Positions 42,403 to 50,063 of a stretch of 64,000 nt of DNA are shown here, one piece after another. Where the stretch lies: contig NZ_JACYXK010000019.1 in assembly GCF_014842975.1 (NCBI RefSeq), positions 1-64,000 on the forward strand, written 5' to 3'. Positions within the stretch are counted from its first letter, which is position 1. Every line of letters begins with the position of its first letter. Source of the DNA: Rhodanobacter sp. DHB23. Lineage in GTDB: Bacteria > Pseudomonadota > Gammaproteobacteria > Xanthomonadales > Rhodanobacteraceae. Position numbers and translations under genes: made by a program. The notes beneath the pieces were generated by a model. The model was not told where the DNA came from and ran no database searches. It worked only from the letters and a program-made list of their open reading frames with translations.

Positions 42403-42580
42403 GATTGCCCGCCAGAGCACGAAATCGTCTGCCTGGGCACCATATTCCCCGTCGGGTGGCCGCGCGTCCCCAACCCTGTACGGGCTTGCCAAAAGCGCTT
42501 CTGGCCGCCGAAGAAGCCGTTCGGCTCCTCGTCGTGACCTTGCGCAACCGAACCGTGCCATGCTGATGCGGCTGCAGATT
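42403..42580 (+). pseudogene. relic of borosin-type methyltransferase gene (C-terminal third)
   Basis: The frame reads DCPPEHEIVCLGTIFPVGWP, matching DYPLDHEVIVYRGATLPIERP of the intact enzyme. After deletions, GCCGCCGAAGAAGCCGTTC and GTGACCTTGCGCAACCG..CCATGCTG match the sequence encoding the last 35 residues. Frameshifts and a stop at 42535-42537 break it. It lies exactly where an intact gene would sit upstream of precursor B. Confidence 0.75.
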
Positions 42581-42667
42581 CATGATACGGCGGCTCAGGC
42601 CGATACCGTGGTCTGGTTCCGGTGGCGCCGTGAGGCACCGGTACGATCAAAAGGGCAGGGGGACGAC

Positions 42668-42970
42668 ATGACGGATACGATCGAATTGCTGGAAGCCATC
42701 GGCAGCGATGCGTCGCTGCGCTATGCGCAGGCCGGCGAGTTGCAGGCCGTGCTGGAACAGACGCAGGCGAGTGCCGAACTCAAGGCGGCGGTAACCTTGG
42801 GCGACAGCGCGCCATTGCGGGATGAATTCGGGCTTCAGCAGATGCCGCAGACCCCTCAGTCGAATGCACCTGGCCACGGGGACGATGAGGACGGCGAAGG
42901 CGACGTTCCACAGCCGGATCGTCATCATCCCAAGCACTCGCCGGAGCCCAAGCGAGATTCTTCGCACTGA
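42668..42970 (+). CDS. borosin-precursor-like small protein, copy B
   Basis: 100 aa, ATG with AGGGGGA upstream. The N-terminal MTDTIELLEAIGSDASLRYA is identical to copies A and C. The middle ELQAVLEQTQASAELKAAV and GDSAPLRDEFGLQQMPQTPQ is followed by the tail SNAPGHGDDEDGEGDVPQPDRHH and the end PKRDSSH. The strong conservation of the first half and the variable, acidic, His/Pro-rich tail fit a leader/core split. It lies 19 bp upstream of cyclase copy 4 and has no intact methyltransferase next to it, so modification would need the enzyme encoded at 39281. Confidence 0.68.
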   Translation: MTDTIELLEAIGSDASLRYAQAGELQAVLEQTQASAELKAAVTLGDSAPLRDEFGLQQMPQTPQSNAPGHGDDEDGEGDVPQPDRHHPKHSPEPKRDSSH

Positions 42971-42989
42971 CGGCTGGCGGGCTCGCGAC

Positions 42990-44759
42990 ATGGTCCAGTG
43001 GGGAGGCAGCCGGCGGCGCAGGCCTGCGGGAATGGCGTTTGCGGGGTGCTTGTGCTGGAAGATGGCCTACGCTGTTGTGGCCATTGCCACCCCGGATGCC
43101 TTCATCGAGCAAACCCAGGTGCTGGCAACCGTGGATCATCCGCGTTTCCTGCGGCAGTTGGCGTTGCTCAATCAAGAGGCGCCCGGGCTGACGCCGGATC
43201 AGCGATGGCATCTGCGCTATTCGAATGCATGGGAAGCCATGTACGAAGGCGACTACGCCAAGTCGGAAGCGCTATTTCAGGACATCATCCGGCATTCCGG
43301 CAATTCGCGGTTGGCGGATCGCGCGTCGTCCATGCTGTTGAGCCAGTATGGACTTACCCGCCGCTATACGGAGGCGTTCGAGCTGGCTGATCGCCTTGCA
43401 ACCCGTCTGCCGCAGATTACGGATGCCCAAGTGCGCTTCGCGCTATTGCTGAACCTGTCGCAAGCGATGGGTTCCGCCGGGCAGATCGATCTGGCAGTGC
43501 ACTATGCGCACATGGCGATGGCTGCCGTTCCGGTTGATGGCCACCTGTGCTATCCCGTCTCCGAACTGGTCGATGTGCTCTTCAACGGCCACAGGCTCCA
43601 GCCCGACAGCCGGGAACTGCAACAGGCACTGGCTGCCTGTCCCGCGGCTTCGGAGCCGGTGTACCACACTGACCTCATGCTCACGCTTGCCGACCTGTAT
43701 GCGCACGGTGGGCAGCCGCGCGAGGCGCTGGCGCTGCTCGACCGGCTCCAGTCCAGCGTCGAGGCCAACGGCTACGTCCCCAACAAGCTGAGTGCGCTGG
43801 GGGATCGGGCGTGGGCATTGGCCGAACTGGGCGAGAACGATGCCGCCAGGCAGGCGGCGTTGGCCGTCGTTGCCCAAGCCCGATCCGGCGACTTCGGTGA
43901 GTTCCTGAAAGAACCCTACGAAGTGCTCTACCGCGTCGAGAAGAAGCTGGGCAACACCGCCGCCGCACTCGACTATCACGAGAAATTCGCCGCGCTGGAC
44001 AAGGCCTACCTCGATGACATCCACGCGCGTGCGCTGGCCTACGAAGCGGTGCAGCAGCACGTGCTGGCGCAGAAGCTGGATACGGAAAGGCTGGGCGAGC
44101 AGAACGCCGGGTTGCGCGCCCAGCAGAAGCTGGACGCCAAGACGGCCGAGGCCAACCGGCTCTACCTCGTGCTGCTGCTCATGGCCTTGGGTCTCGCCGC
44201 CCTGTTGATGCTTCGGCTCAAGCACTCGCAACTGCGCTTCAAGCGGCTGTCGCACCTCGACGGCCTGACCGCCATCTACAACCGCCAACATTTCATGGAC
44301 GAGGCCGGGCGCCTGCTGCATCAACTGGAACGTCGCAAAGGCATGGCCTGCCTGGCCATCATCGACCTCGACCACTTCAAGCGAATCAACGACAGCCACG
44401 GCCATGCGATGGGCGACGAGGTGCTGTGCCGCGTGGTCGGCGCCTGCAAGCAGCACCTGCGTCCCGTCGACCTGTTCGGCCGCCTCGGTGGGGAGGAGTT
44501 CGGCATCCTGCTGACGGATTGCTCGCGCGAACAGGGCATGGCGATCGCCGAACGCATGCGTGCCACCATCGAAGCCACCGCCGTGGAGCTCGACGGCGTG
44601 GTCGTGACGGTATCCACCAGCATCGGCCTGGCCTTCACCGATGTCGCCGGCCACGACTTGCGCCGCCTGTGCAGCGAGGCCGACGCCGCGCTGTATGGCG
44701 CGAAACGTGGTGGCCGCAACCGCGTGATGGCCGGCGTCGAAGATCTCGCGGTGGCCTGA
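42990..44759 (+). CDS. membrane diguanylate cyclase with helical-repeat sensor, copy 4
   Basis: 589 aa. ATG at 42990, 19 bp after precursor B; the ribosome binding site is weak, suggesting translational coupling. Signal-like region (MAFAGCLCWKMAYAVVA), helical repeats (WHLRYSNAWEAMYEGDYAKSEALFQ), membrane helix LLMALGLAALLMLRLKHSQ shared with copy 5, and GGDEF domain with GGEEF and I-site RPVD. All catalytic and inhibitory motifs are intact. The periplasmic part has diverged much more from its paralogues than the cytoplasmic part. Confidence 0.9.
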   Translation: MVQWGGSRRRRPAGMAFAGCLCWKMAYAVVAIATPDAFIEQTQVLATVDHPRFLRQLALLNQEAPGLTPDQRWHLRYSNAWEAMYEGDYAKSEALFQDIIRHSGNSRLADRASSMLLSQYGLTRRYTEAFELADRLATRLPQITDAQVRFALLLNLSQAMGSAGQIDLAVHYAHMAMAAVPVDGHLCYPVSELVDVLFNGHRLQPDSRELQQALAACPAASEPVYHTDLMLTLADLYAHGGQPREALALLDRLQSSVEANGYVPNKLSALGDRAWALAELGENDAARQAALAVVAQARSGDFGEFLKEPYEVLYRVEKKLGNTAAALDYHEKFAALDKAYLDDIHARALAYEAVQQHVLAQKLDTERLGEQNAGLRAQQKLDAKTAEANRLYLVLLLMALGLAALLMLRLKHSQLRFKRLSHLDGLTAIYNRQHFMDEAGRLLHQLERRKGMACLAIIDLDHFKRINDSHGHAMGDEVLCRVVGACKQHLRPVDLFGRLGGEEFGILLTDCSREQGMAIAERMRATIEATAVELDGVVVTVSTSIGLAFTDVAGHDLRRLCSEADAALYGAKRGGRNRVMAGVEDLAVA

Positions 44760-44809
44760 CGCGCATGATGTGCTGGGAGGGCCTGTCCCTTCTCGGTCTC
44801 TTGCAAGCA

Positions 44810-44940
44810 GGTAAAAGAACACTGGGCAAAGTTGCCGTGGCATGTCGGAAAACCGCGGTGATCCCGCCCGTCGTGACCTTGCAACTGAACCGTGCCATGC
44901 TGGAAGGGCCTGCAGGCGTTGGATTCGGTGGCCAAGGCCG
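44810..44940 (+). pseudogene. relic of borosin-type methyltransferase 3' end
   Basis: Reads TAVIPPVVTLQLNRAMLEGP, matching TVVLPPAVTLQPNHAMLERL of the intact enzyme (40012-40071). After a one-base slip, CTGCAGGCGTTGGATTCG still matches CTGCAGGCGCTGGATGCAA. No upstream domain remains. It lies just before precursor C. Confidence 0.75.
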
Positions 44941-45004
44941 ACGCCATGGCCTGGTTCGGGGGCGGTGCCGATGGCGCCGATGCGATCAGGGGACAGGGGG
45001 ACAC

Positions 45005-45322
45005 ATGACCGATACGATCGAGTTGCTGGAAGCCATCGGCAGCGATGCATCGCTGCGTTACGCGCCGGCGGATGAGTTGAAGGGCGTGCTGGAGCAGGTG
45101 CAGGCGAGCGTCGAACTCACCATGGCGGTGGTGGCAGGCGATGGTGCACCGTTGCGCGATGAACTGGGGCTTCACCAGGCGCCGCAAACGCCTCAGGCGC
45201 CGACCCATGATCCCGGGCACGGGGATGATGACGAGGATGACGAGGGAGTCGTTCACCAGCCTGAGCGTCGCCAGCCCGGCCATACGCCGCCTCATCCCCA
45301 CAAGCGGGATTCATCGCACTGA
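45005..45322 (+). CDS. borosin-precursor-like small protein, copy C
   Basis: 105 aa, ATG with a purine-rich AGGGGACAGGGGG upstream. Same conserved start as copies A and B, then ELKGVLEQVQASVELTMAVV and GDGAPLRDELGLHQAPQTPQ. The tail is APTHDPGHGDDDEDDEGVVH followed by His/Pro-rich sequence and the end HKRDSSH. The only shared tail motif in all three copies is PGHGD plus a run of Asp/Glu. It lies 21 bp upstream of cyclase copy 5. Confidence 0.68.
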   Translation: MTDTIELLEAIGSDASLRYAPADELKGVLEQVQASVELTMAVVAGDGAPLRDELGLHQAPQTPQAPTHDPGHGDDDEDDEGVVHQPERRQPGHTPPHPHKRDSSH

Positions 45323-45343
45323 CCGTTGGCGGACGCGCGATTC

Positions 45344-47119
45344 ATGTCCCGGTGGTTGCGCAGCCTGCGGAGATGGGCCACGGGCATGGGCCTTGCCAGT
45401 GGCCTGTGCTGGCAGGTTGTTCTCGCCTCGACCCCCATCGTCGATCCGGATGCCTTCCTCAAGCAGACCGCTCAATTGCAACTGACGGATCACCCGCGGT
45501 TCCTCGAGCGGCTGGCCCAGCTCAACCAGCAGGCTTCCCGGTTGACGCCGAACCAGTGGTGGCACCTGCAGCAATTGAATGCATGGCAGGCCATGTACGA
45601 AGGCGATTACGCCAAGTCGGAAGCCCTGTTCCAGGACATCATCCAGCACTCTGGCGATCCGGCGCTGGTCGATCACGCATCCGCCTTGTTGTTGGGCCAG
45701 CTCGGGCTCACCCGGCGCTACCCGGAGGCATTCGAGCTGGCCAATCGCCTCACGGCACGTTTGCCGAAGGTGACGGATGCGAAAAACCGTTCATTGTTGC
45801 TGGTGTATCTGTCGAGTACGTTGGGTCTGGCCGGGCAGACCGATCTGGCCGTGCATTACGCGCGCATGGCAATGGCCGCCGCTCCAGCGGGAGAGAAGCA
45901 GGATTCGTGCTCTTCCGCCGCCTTCCTGGTCTCGGCGCTCTACAACGGCCACCGGCTCAAGCCCGACACCCCGGAATTGCAACAGGCTTTCGATGCCTGC
46001 CCGGCGGCCAGCGAGCCGGTGTACAACATGGTCCTGATGTCCACGCTCGCCGACTTGTATGCGAATGGGGGGCAACCGCGCAAGGCGCTGGCCCTGCTCG
46101 ACCGGATCGAACCCTCCCTCGATACCAACGGTTATGTTCCAGCCAAGTTGTCGGCCCTGGTCAGCAGGGCGCAGGCGCTGGCTGCCCTGGGCGACGACGA
46201 TGCCGCCAAGCGGGCGGCGCTGGCCGTGGTCGCCAGGAACAAGTCGGGCGATATCGATGCGTGGCTGAAAGACGCCTACGAAGTGCTTTACCGCATCGAG
46301 AAAAAGCAGGGGCACGCCGCCACAGCACTCGACTATCACGAGAAATTCGCCGCGCTGGACAAGGCCTACCTCGACGACATCCACGCACGTGCGCTGGCCT
46401 ACGAGGCAGTGCAGCAGCACGTGCTGGCACAGAAGCTGGATACGGAACGGCTGAGCGAGCAGAACGCCGCGCTGCGCGCGCGGCAGAAACTGGACGCCAA
46501 GACGGCCGAGGCCAACCGGCTCTACCTCGTGCTGCTGCTCATGGCCTTGGGTCTCGCCGCCCTGTTGATGCTGCGGCTCAAGCACTCGCAACTGCGCTTC
46601 AAGCGGCTGTCGCACCTCGATGGCCTGACCGCCATCTATAACCGCCAGCATTTCATGGGTGAAGCCGGGCGCATGTTGCATCAGCTGGAGAAGCGGAAGG
46701 GTGCGGCCTGCGTGGCCATCATCGACCTCGACCATTTCAAGAGCATCAACGACACGTATGGTCATGCCATGGGCGACGAAGTGCTGTGCCGCGTGGTCGG
46801 CGCCTGCAAGGAGCACCTGCGCGCCGTCGACCTGTTCGGCCGCCTCGGCGGGGAGGAGTTCGGCATCCTGCTGGTGGATTGCTCGCGCGGGCAGGGTACG
46901 GCGATTGCCGAACGCATCCGCAGCACCATCGAAGCCACCGCGGTGGAACTCGACGGCGTGGTCGTGGCGGTGTCCACCAGCATCGGCCTGGCGTTCACCG
47001 ACGTCGCCGGCCACGACCTGCGCCGCCTGTGCACCGAGGCCGACGCCGCGCTGTATGGCGCCAAGCGCGGCGGCCGCAATCGCGTGATGGCGGGCGTGGA
47101 AGGCCTCAGCGTGGCTTGA
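45344..47119 (+). CDS. membrane diguanylate cyclase with helical-repeat sensor, copy 5
   Basis: 591 aa from the ATG at 45344; an in-frame ATG six codons upstream is possible. Signal-like N-terminus (GLASGLCWQVVLASTP), helical repeats (WHLQQLNAWQAMYEGDYAKSEALFQ), coiled coil, copy-4-type membrane helix, and GGDEF domain with GGEEF and I-site RAVD. The C-terminus is YGAKRGGRNRVMAGVEGLSVA. The last gene of the array; the next gene is convergent. Intact motifs in all five copies argue that the family is maintained by selection. Confidence 0.9.
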   Translation: MSRWLRSLRRWATGMGLASGLCWQVVLASTPIVDPDAFLKQTAQLQLTDHPRFLERLAQLNQQASRLTPNQWWHLQQLNAWQAMYEGDYAKSEALFQDIIQHSGDPALVDHASALLLGQLGLTRRYPEAFELANRLTARLPKVTDAKNRSLLLVYLSSTLGLAGQTDLAVHYARMAMAAAPAGEKQDSCSSAAFLVSALYNGHRLKPDTPELQQAFDACPAASEPVYNMVLMSTLADLYANGGQPRKALALLDRIEPSLDTNGYVPAKLSALVSRAQALAALGDDDAAKRAALAVVARNKSGDIDAWLKDAYEVLYRIEKKQGHAATALDYHEKFAALDKAYLDDIHARALAYEAVQQHVLAQKLDTERLSEQNAALRARQKLDAKTAEANRLYLVLLLMALGLAALLMLRLKHSQLRFKRLSHLDGLTAIYNRQHFMGEAGRMLHQLEKRKGAACVAIIDLDHFKSINDTYGHAMGDEVLCRVVGACKEHLRAVDLFGRLGGEEFGILLVDCSRGQGTAIAERIRSTIEATAVELDGVVVAVSTSIGLAFTDVAGHDLRRLCTEADAALYGAKRGGRNRVMAGVEGLSVA

Positions 47120-47167
47120 TCCGCCGTCGCGACCCGGCCAGCGCATGCGGCCAGCCGGACAAGCCGC

Positions 47168-47701
47168 CTACGCTTCGTCGCCCTGCAGCGACTTGAGCAG
47201 TTGGAACAGCTCGCGGAACGCGCGCGGCGGCTTGTTCGGCGTGGCCTTCTCGACGCGCGCCTGGCGGATCAGGGCGCGCAGGTGCTGGCGGTCCACGCTG
47301 GGGTGCCGCTCGATCAGTTCCGACGCCGCCGCATCGCCGTCGTCGCCCAGCAGGCGCTCGCGCAACGCTTCCATGCGGTGCATCGCGGCGGTTTCCTGCC
47401 GCTGGCGATCGCGGTTCTCGCCCAGCGCGGCGCGTACCGCGTCGAAGGCTTCGCTGTCGTGGCGGCGCATCAGCTTGGCGAGGAAGGCCAGCTCACGCTT
47501 GCGCGCGATGTGCGAGGTGATGCGGCGCACGTGGGCGATCTCGTTGCGCACGTCCTCGGGCAGCTCCAGCTTCGCCAGTCGCGTCGGCGGCAGTTCGACC
47601 AGCTGGTTGGCCAGTTCCAGCACGGCCAGCGCGTCGCGGCGCTGCTGGGTGCGGGTGGGACCGTAGTCGTGGTCGGGGTCGTCGGTGTAGTTGCGGTTCA
47701 T
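47168..47701 (-). CDS. yjgA: ribosome-associated protein YjgA (DarP, DUF615)
   Basis: 177 aa. Matches the DUF615/YjgA family: GPTRTQQRRDALAVLELANQLVELPP near the N-terminus, LPEDVRNEI, ITSHIARKRELAFLAKLMR, and the C-terminal RHPSVDRQHLRALIRQA...KPPRAFRELFQLLK. It assists late 50S ribosomal subunit assembly. It overlaps the DUF1653 gene upstream by four bases. In many relatives it sits next to pmbA, as here. Confidence 0.92.
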   Translation of the reverse strand: MNRNYTDDPDHDYGPTRTQQRRDALAVLELANQLVELPPTRLAKLELPEDVRNEIAHVRRITSHIARKRELAFLAKLMRRHDSEAFDAVRAALGENRDRQRQETAAMHRMEALRERLLGDDGDAAASELIERHPSVDRQHLRALIRQARVEKATPNKPPRAFRELFQLLKSLQGDEA

Positions 47702-47952
47702 GGGTTTTCCAGCAGGCCCGGGTGTTCGAACAGGCCGGGTTCGGCCTGTTCCAGCGCGAAGCGGGGCACGCGCGCGCCATCCACGGTCACGGTTTCGGCG
47801 AACATCGCCGCGGGGCGCACCCACAGGCCGTGTTCGCCGTACAGCGCCTGGTACACCACCAGCGGTTCTTCCGTCTCGCTGTGGCGCGCAGTGCCCAGCA
47901 CGCGGTAGCGCTGGCCCTTGTAGTGGCGGTAGAGGCCGGGGACGACCGACAT
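47698..47952 (-). CDS. DUF1653 domain protein
   Basis: 84 aa, complete small domain: PGLYRHYKGQRYRVLGTARHSETEE followed by VVYQALYGEHGLWVRPAAMF, the DUF1653 signature. Function unknown. ATG at 47950-47952; its stop overlaps the start of yjgA (ATGA), so the two are co-translated. It is divergent from pmbA over 118 bp, which should hold both promoters. Confidence 0.85.
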   Translation of the reverse strand: MSVVPGLYRHYKGQRYRVLGTARHSETEEPLVVYQALYGEHGLWVRPAAMFAETVTVDGARVPRFALEQAEPGLFEHPGLLENP

Positions 47953-48070
47953 GTGCTGCTCCGCGATGCGTTGCGGGTGGGCCGCGGCGTCCCCATGTGG
48001 AGACGGCACGGCGCGGATCGTGCATTCTACCCGTTTGAATCCTGTTCGTTGACTTGACCGAGAGTTTCCC

Positions 48071-49438
48071 GTGAGCGAGATCGCCACCCGCACCGACCGC
48101 AGCCTTGAGGAACTGGACCGCCTCGCCAACCTCGCCGGGGACGTGATCCGTCGCGCCCGTGCGGCCGGGGCCAGCGCCGCCGAGGTGGCCGCCAGCATCG
48201 ACACCGGCCTCAACGTCAACGTGCGGCTGGGCGAAGTGGAGACGGTGGAGCACACCCGCGACCGCGGTTTCGGACTCACCGTGTACTTCGGCCAGCGCAA
48301 GGGCTCGGCCAGCACCGCCGACCTCAACCCCGATTCGATCCAGGCCACGCTGGACCAGGCCTGTGCCATCGCCAGGTTCACCGAGGAGGATCCCGCCGCG
48401 GGGCTGGCCGACGCCGCACGCATGGCCAGGGATTTCCCCGACCTCGACCTGTGGCATCCGTGGGCGATCGACACCGCGGGCGCCATCGACCTGGGCCGGC
48501 GCATCGAGGACGCCGGCCGCGCGCATGCGGGCATCGCCAACTCCGACGGCGCCGGCGTGCAGGCCGGCGAGAGCCTGTCGGTATACGCGAACTCGCACGG
48601 TTTCCTTGGCCGCGAGCGCGGCACGCGGCATTCGCTGTCGCTGTCGCTGATCGCCGGCGAAGGCGAGCGCATGCAGCGCGACTACTGGTACGACAGCGTG
48701 CGCGACGCCGGCGATTTCATGAGTGCCGAGGCACTGGGCGACAAGGCCGCCCAGCGCACGCTGGCGCGGCTGGACGCGCGCAGCCTCGCCACGCGCGAAT
48801 GCCCGGTGCTGTTCGCGCCGGAGATCGCGCGCGGGCTGGTCGGCCACCTCGTCGGCGCGGTGAGCGGCGGCGCGCTGTATCGCCGCGCCAGCTTCCTGCT
48901 CGACCATGCCGGCAAGGCGATCATGCCGGCGTGGCTGCACATCGACGAAAAGCCGCACCTGCAGCGCGGCCATGCCTCGGGCAACTTCGACGCGGAAGGC
49001 GTGGCCACGCGCGACAGCGCCCTGGTGACGGGCGGCGTGCTGGCGCGCTACGTGCTGGGCAGCTATTCGGCACGCAAGCTGGGCCTGCAATCCACCGGCA
49101 ACGCCGGCGGCATCCACAACCTGCAGGTGACGGCCGGTGCGGCCGATGGCGAGGCCAGCGACTTCGCCGGCATGCTGCGCCGGCTGGGCACGGGGCTGCT
49201 GGTCACCGAGGTGATGGGGCAGGGTGTGAACACCATCACCGGCGACTACTCGCGCGGCGCGGCGGGCTTCTGGGTGGAGGACGGCGCGATCGCCTACCCG
49301 GTCGAGGAGATCACCATCGCCGCCAACCTGCGCGACATGTACGCCGGTATCCGCGCCGTCGGTGCGGACGTCGACCCGCGCTCGCACATCCTGTGCGGCT
49401 CGATCCTGGTGGAAAAGATGACGGTGGCCGGCGGGTAA
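48071..49438 (+). CDS. pmbA: metalloprotease PmbA (TldE)
   Basis: 455 aa, GTG start. The inactive-subunit partner of the TldD/TldE protease, which processes peptides such as microcin B17 and degrades unfolded leaders. Family blocks: VNVRLGEVETVEHTRDRGFGLTVYFG, GRERGTRHSLSLSLIAGEG, and the C-terminal TGLLVTEVMGQGVNTITGDYSRGAAGFWVEDG. tldD is not in the window. It may matter to the peptide system at 39-47 kb, because TldDE enzymes mature RiPP-like peptides in several pathways; that link is speculative. Confidence 0.93.
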   Translation: MSEIATRTDRSLEELDRLANLAGDVIRRARAAGASAAEVAASIDTGLNVNVRLGEVETVEHTRDRGFGLTVYFGQRKGSASTADLNPDSIQATLDQACAIARFTEEDPAAGLADAARMARDFPDLDLWHPWAIDTAGAIDLGRRIEDAGRAHAGIANSDGAGVQAGESLSVYANSHGFLGRERGTRHSLSLSLIAGEGERMQRDYWYDSVRDAGDFMSAEALGDKAAQRTLARLDARSLATRECPVLFAPEIARGLVGHLVGAVSGGALYRRASFLLDHAGKAIMPAWLHIDEKPHLQRGHASGNFDAEGVATRDSALVTGGVLARYVLGSYSARKLGLQSTGNAGGIHNLQVTAGAADGEASDFAGMLRRLGTGLLVTEVMGQGVNTITGDYSRGAAGFWVEDGAIAYPVEEITIAANLRDMYAGIRAVGADVDPRSHILCGSILVEKMTVAGG

Positions 49439-49534
49439 GTCCGGCAAATTCTTGCGGCTTTGCGGTGTTTGGCTTGCTAGCATGCGGATTACCGGCGATC
49501 GGCCGGCGACTTTCGATGCACCGAGGAGATGCGC

Positions 49535-49936
49535 ATGAGCGTTCCCCCTGATTCCGCCGTACCGCCGCCGCCCGGCGGCAATCCGCTGGATGGTGTACCG
49601 AGCGTCGAGGAGCGTCAGTGGGCGATGTTCGCGCACCTGTCGGCGCTGGTCGGCCTCGTCATCCCATTGGGCAGCATCATCGGCCCGCTGGTGATCTGGC
49701 TGATCAAGAAGGACACCATGCCGTTCGTCGACGACCAGGGCAAGGAGGCGCTGAACTTCAACATCACTGTGGCCATCGCGGCGGCGGTGTCGTGGATCCT
49801 GTGCTTCGTGCTGATCGGGTTCCTGCTGCTGGCGGTGCTGGTGATCCTGTGGCTGGTGTTTGTGATCGTCGGCACGATCAAGGCAAACGAGGGCACGGCC
49901 TTCCGTTACCCGTTCGCCTTGCGGCTGGTGAACTGA
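49535..49936 (+). CDS. DUF4870 family membrane protein
   Basis: 133 aa. A Pro-rich cytoplasmic N-terminus is followed by the DUF4870 domain (about residues 25-125): EERQWAMFAHLSALVGLVIP, then GPLVIWLIKKDTMPFVDDQGKEALNFNITV and two further hydrophobic helices. The second of two ATGs is preferred because GAGGAG lies six bases before it. Function unknown. Followed by a strong terminator. Confidence 0.82.
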   Translation: MSVPPDSAVPPPPGGNPLDGVPSVEERQWAMFAHLSALVGLVIPLGSIIGPLVIWLIKKDTMPFVDDQGKEALNFNITVAIAAAVSWILCFVLIGFLLLAVLVILWLVFVIVGTIKANEGTAFRYPFALRLVN

Positions 49937-49957
49937 GCCGTTGCGATGTCGAGACGA

Positions 49958-49983
49958 AAAAGCCCGCGGCAATGCGGGCTTTT
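49958..49983. terminator. bidirectional rho-independent terminator
   Basis: Stem AAAAGCCCGC / GCGGGCTTTT (the A/T ends pair too), loop GGCAAT, between the convergent DUF4870 and ispA genes. A-tract on one side and T-tract on the other suit termination in both directions. Confidence 0.88.
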
Positions 49984-50063
49984 CGTTTGTGATGACCCAT
50001 AGCTTGTGGCTGTCGCTCTCCGGGCCGGCCCCGGCGCGATGGCGGAGACCGGCCGGACGGTTT

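Noticed and set aside
40183-45322. Small proteins as Nif11-type leader peptides
   Set aside because: Length and a helical leader are similar, but no lanthipeptide or cyclodehydratase gene is nearby and the GD...LxxxLG pattern with the adjacent SonM-like enzyme fits borosin precursors better.
35027-45343. c-di-GMP riboswitch (GEMM) upstream of the cyclase genes
   Set aside because: I looked for the conserved GCAAAG/CCGGCCUAA-type core in the gaps and found none; the gaps are explained by gene relics.
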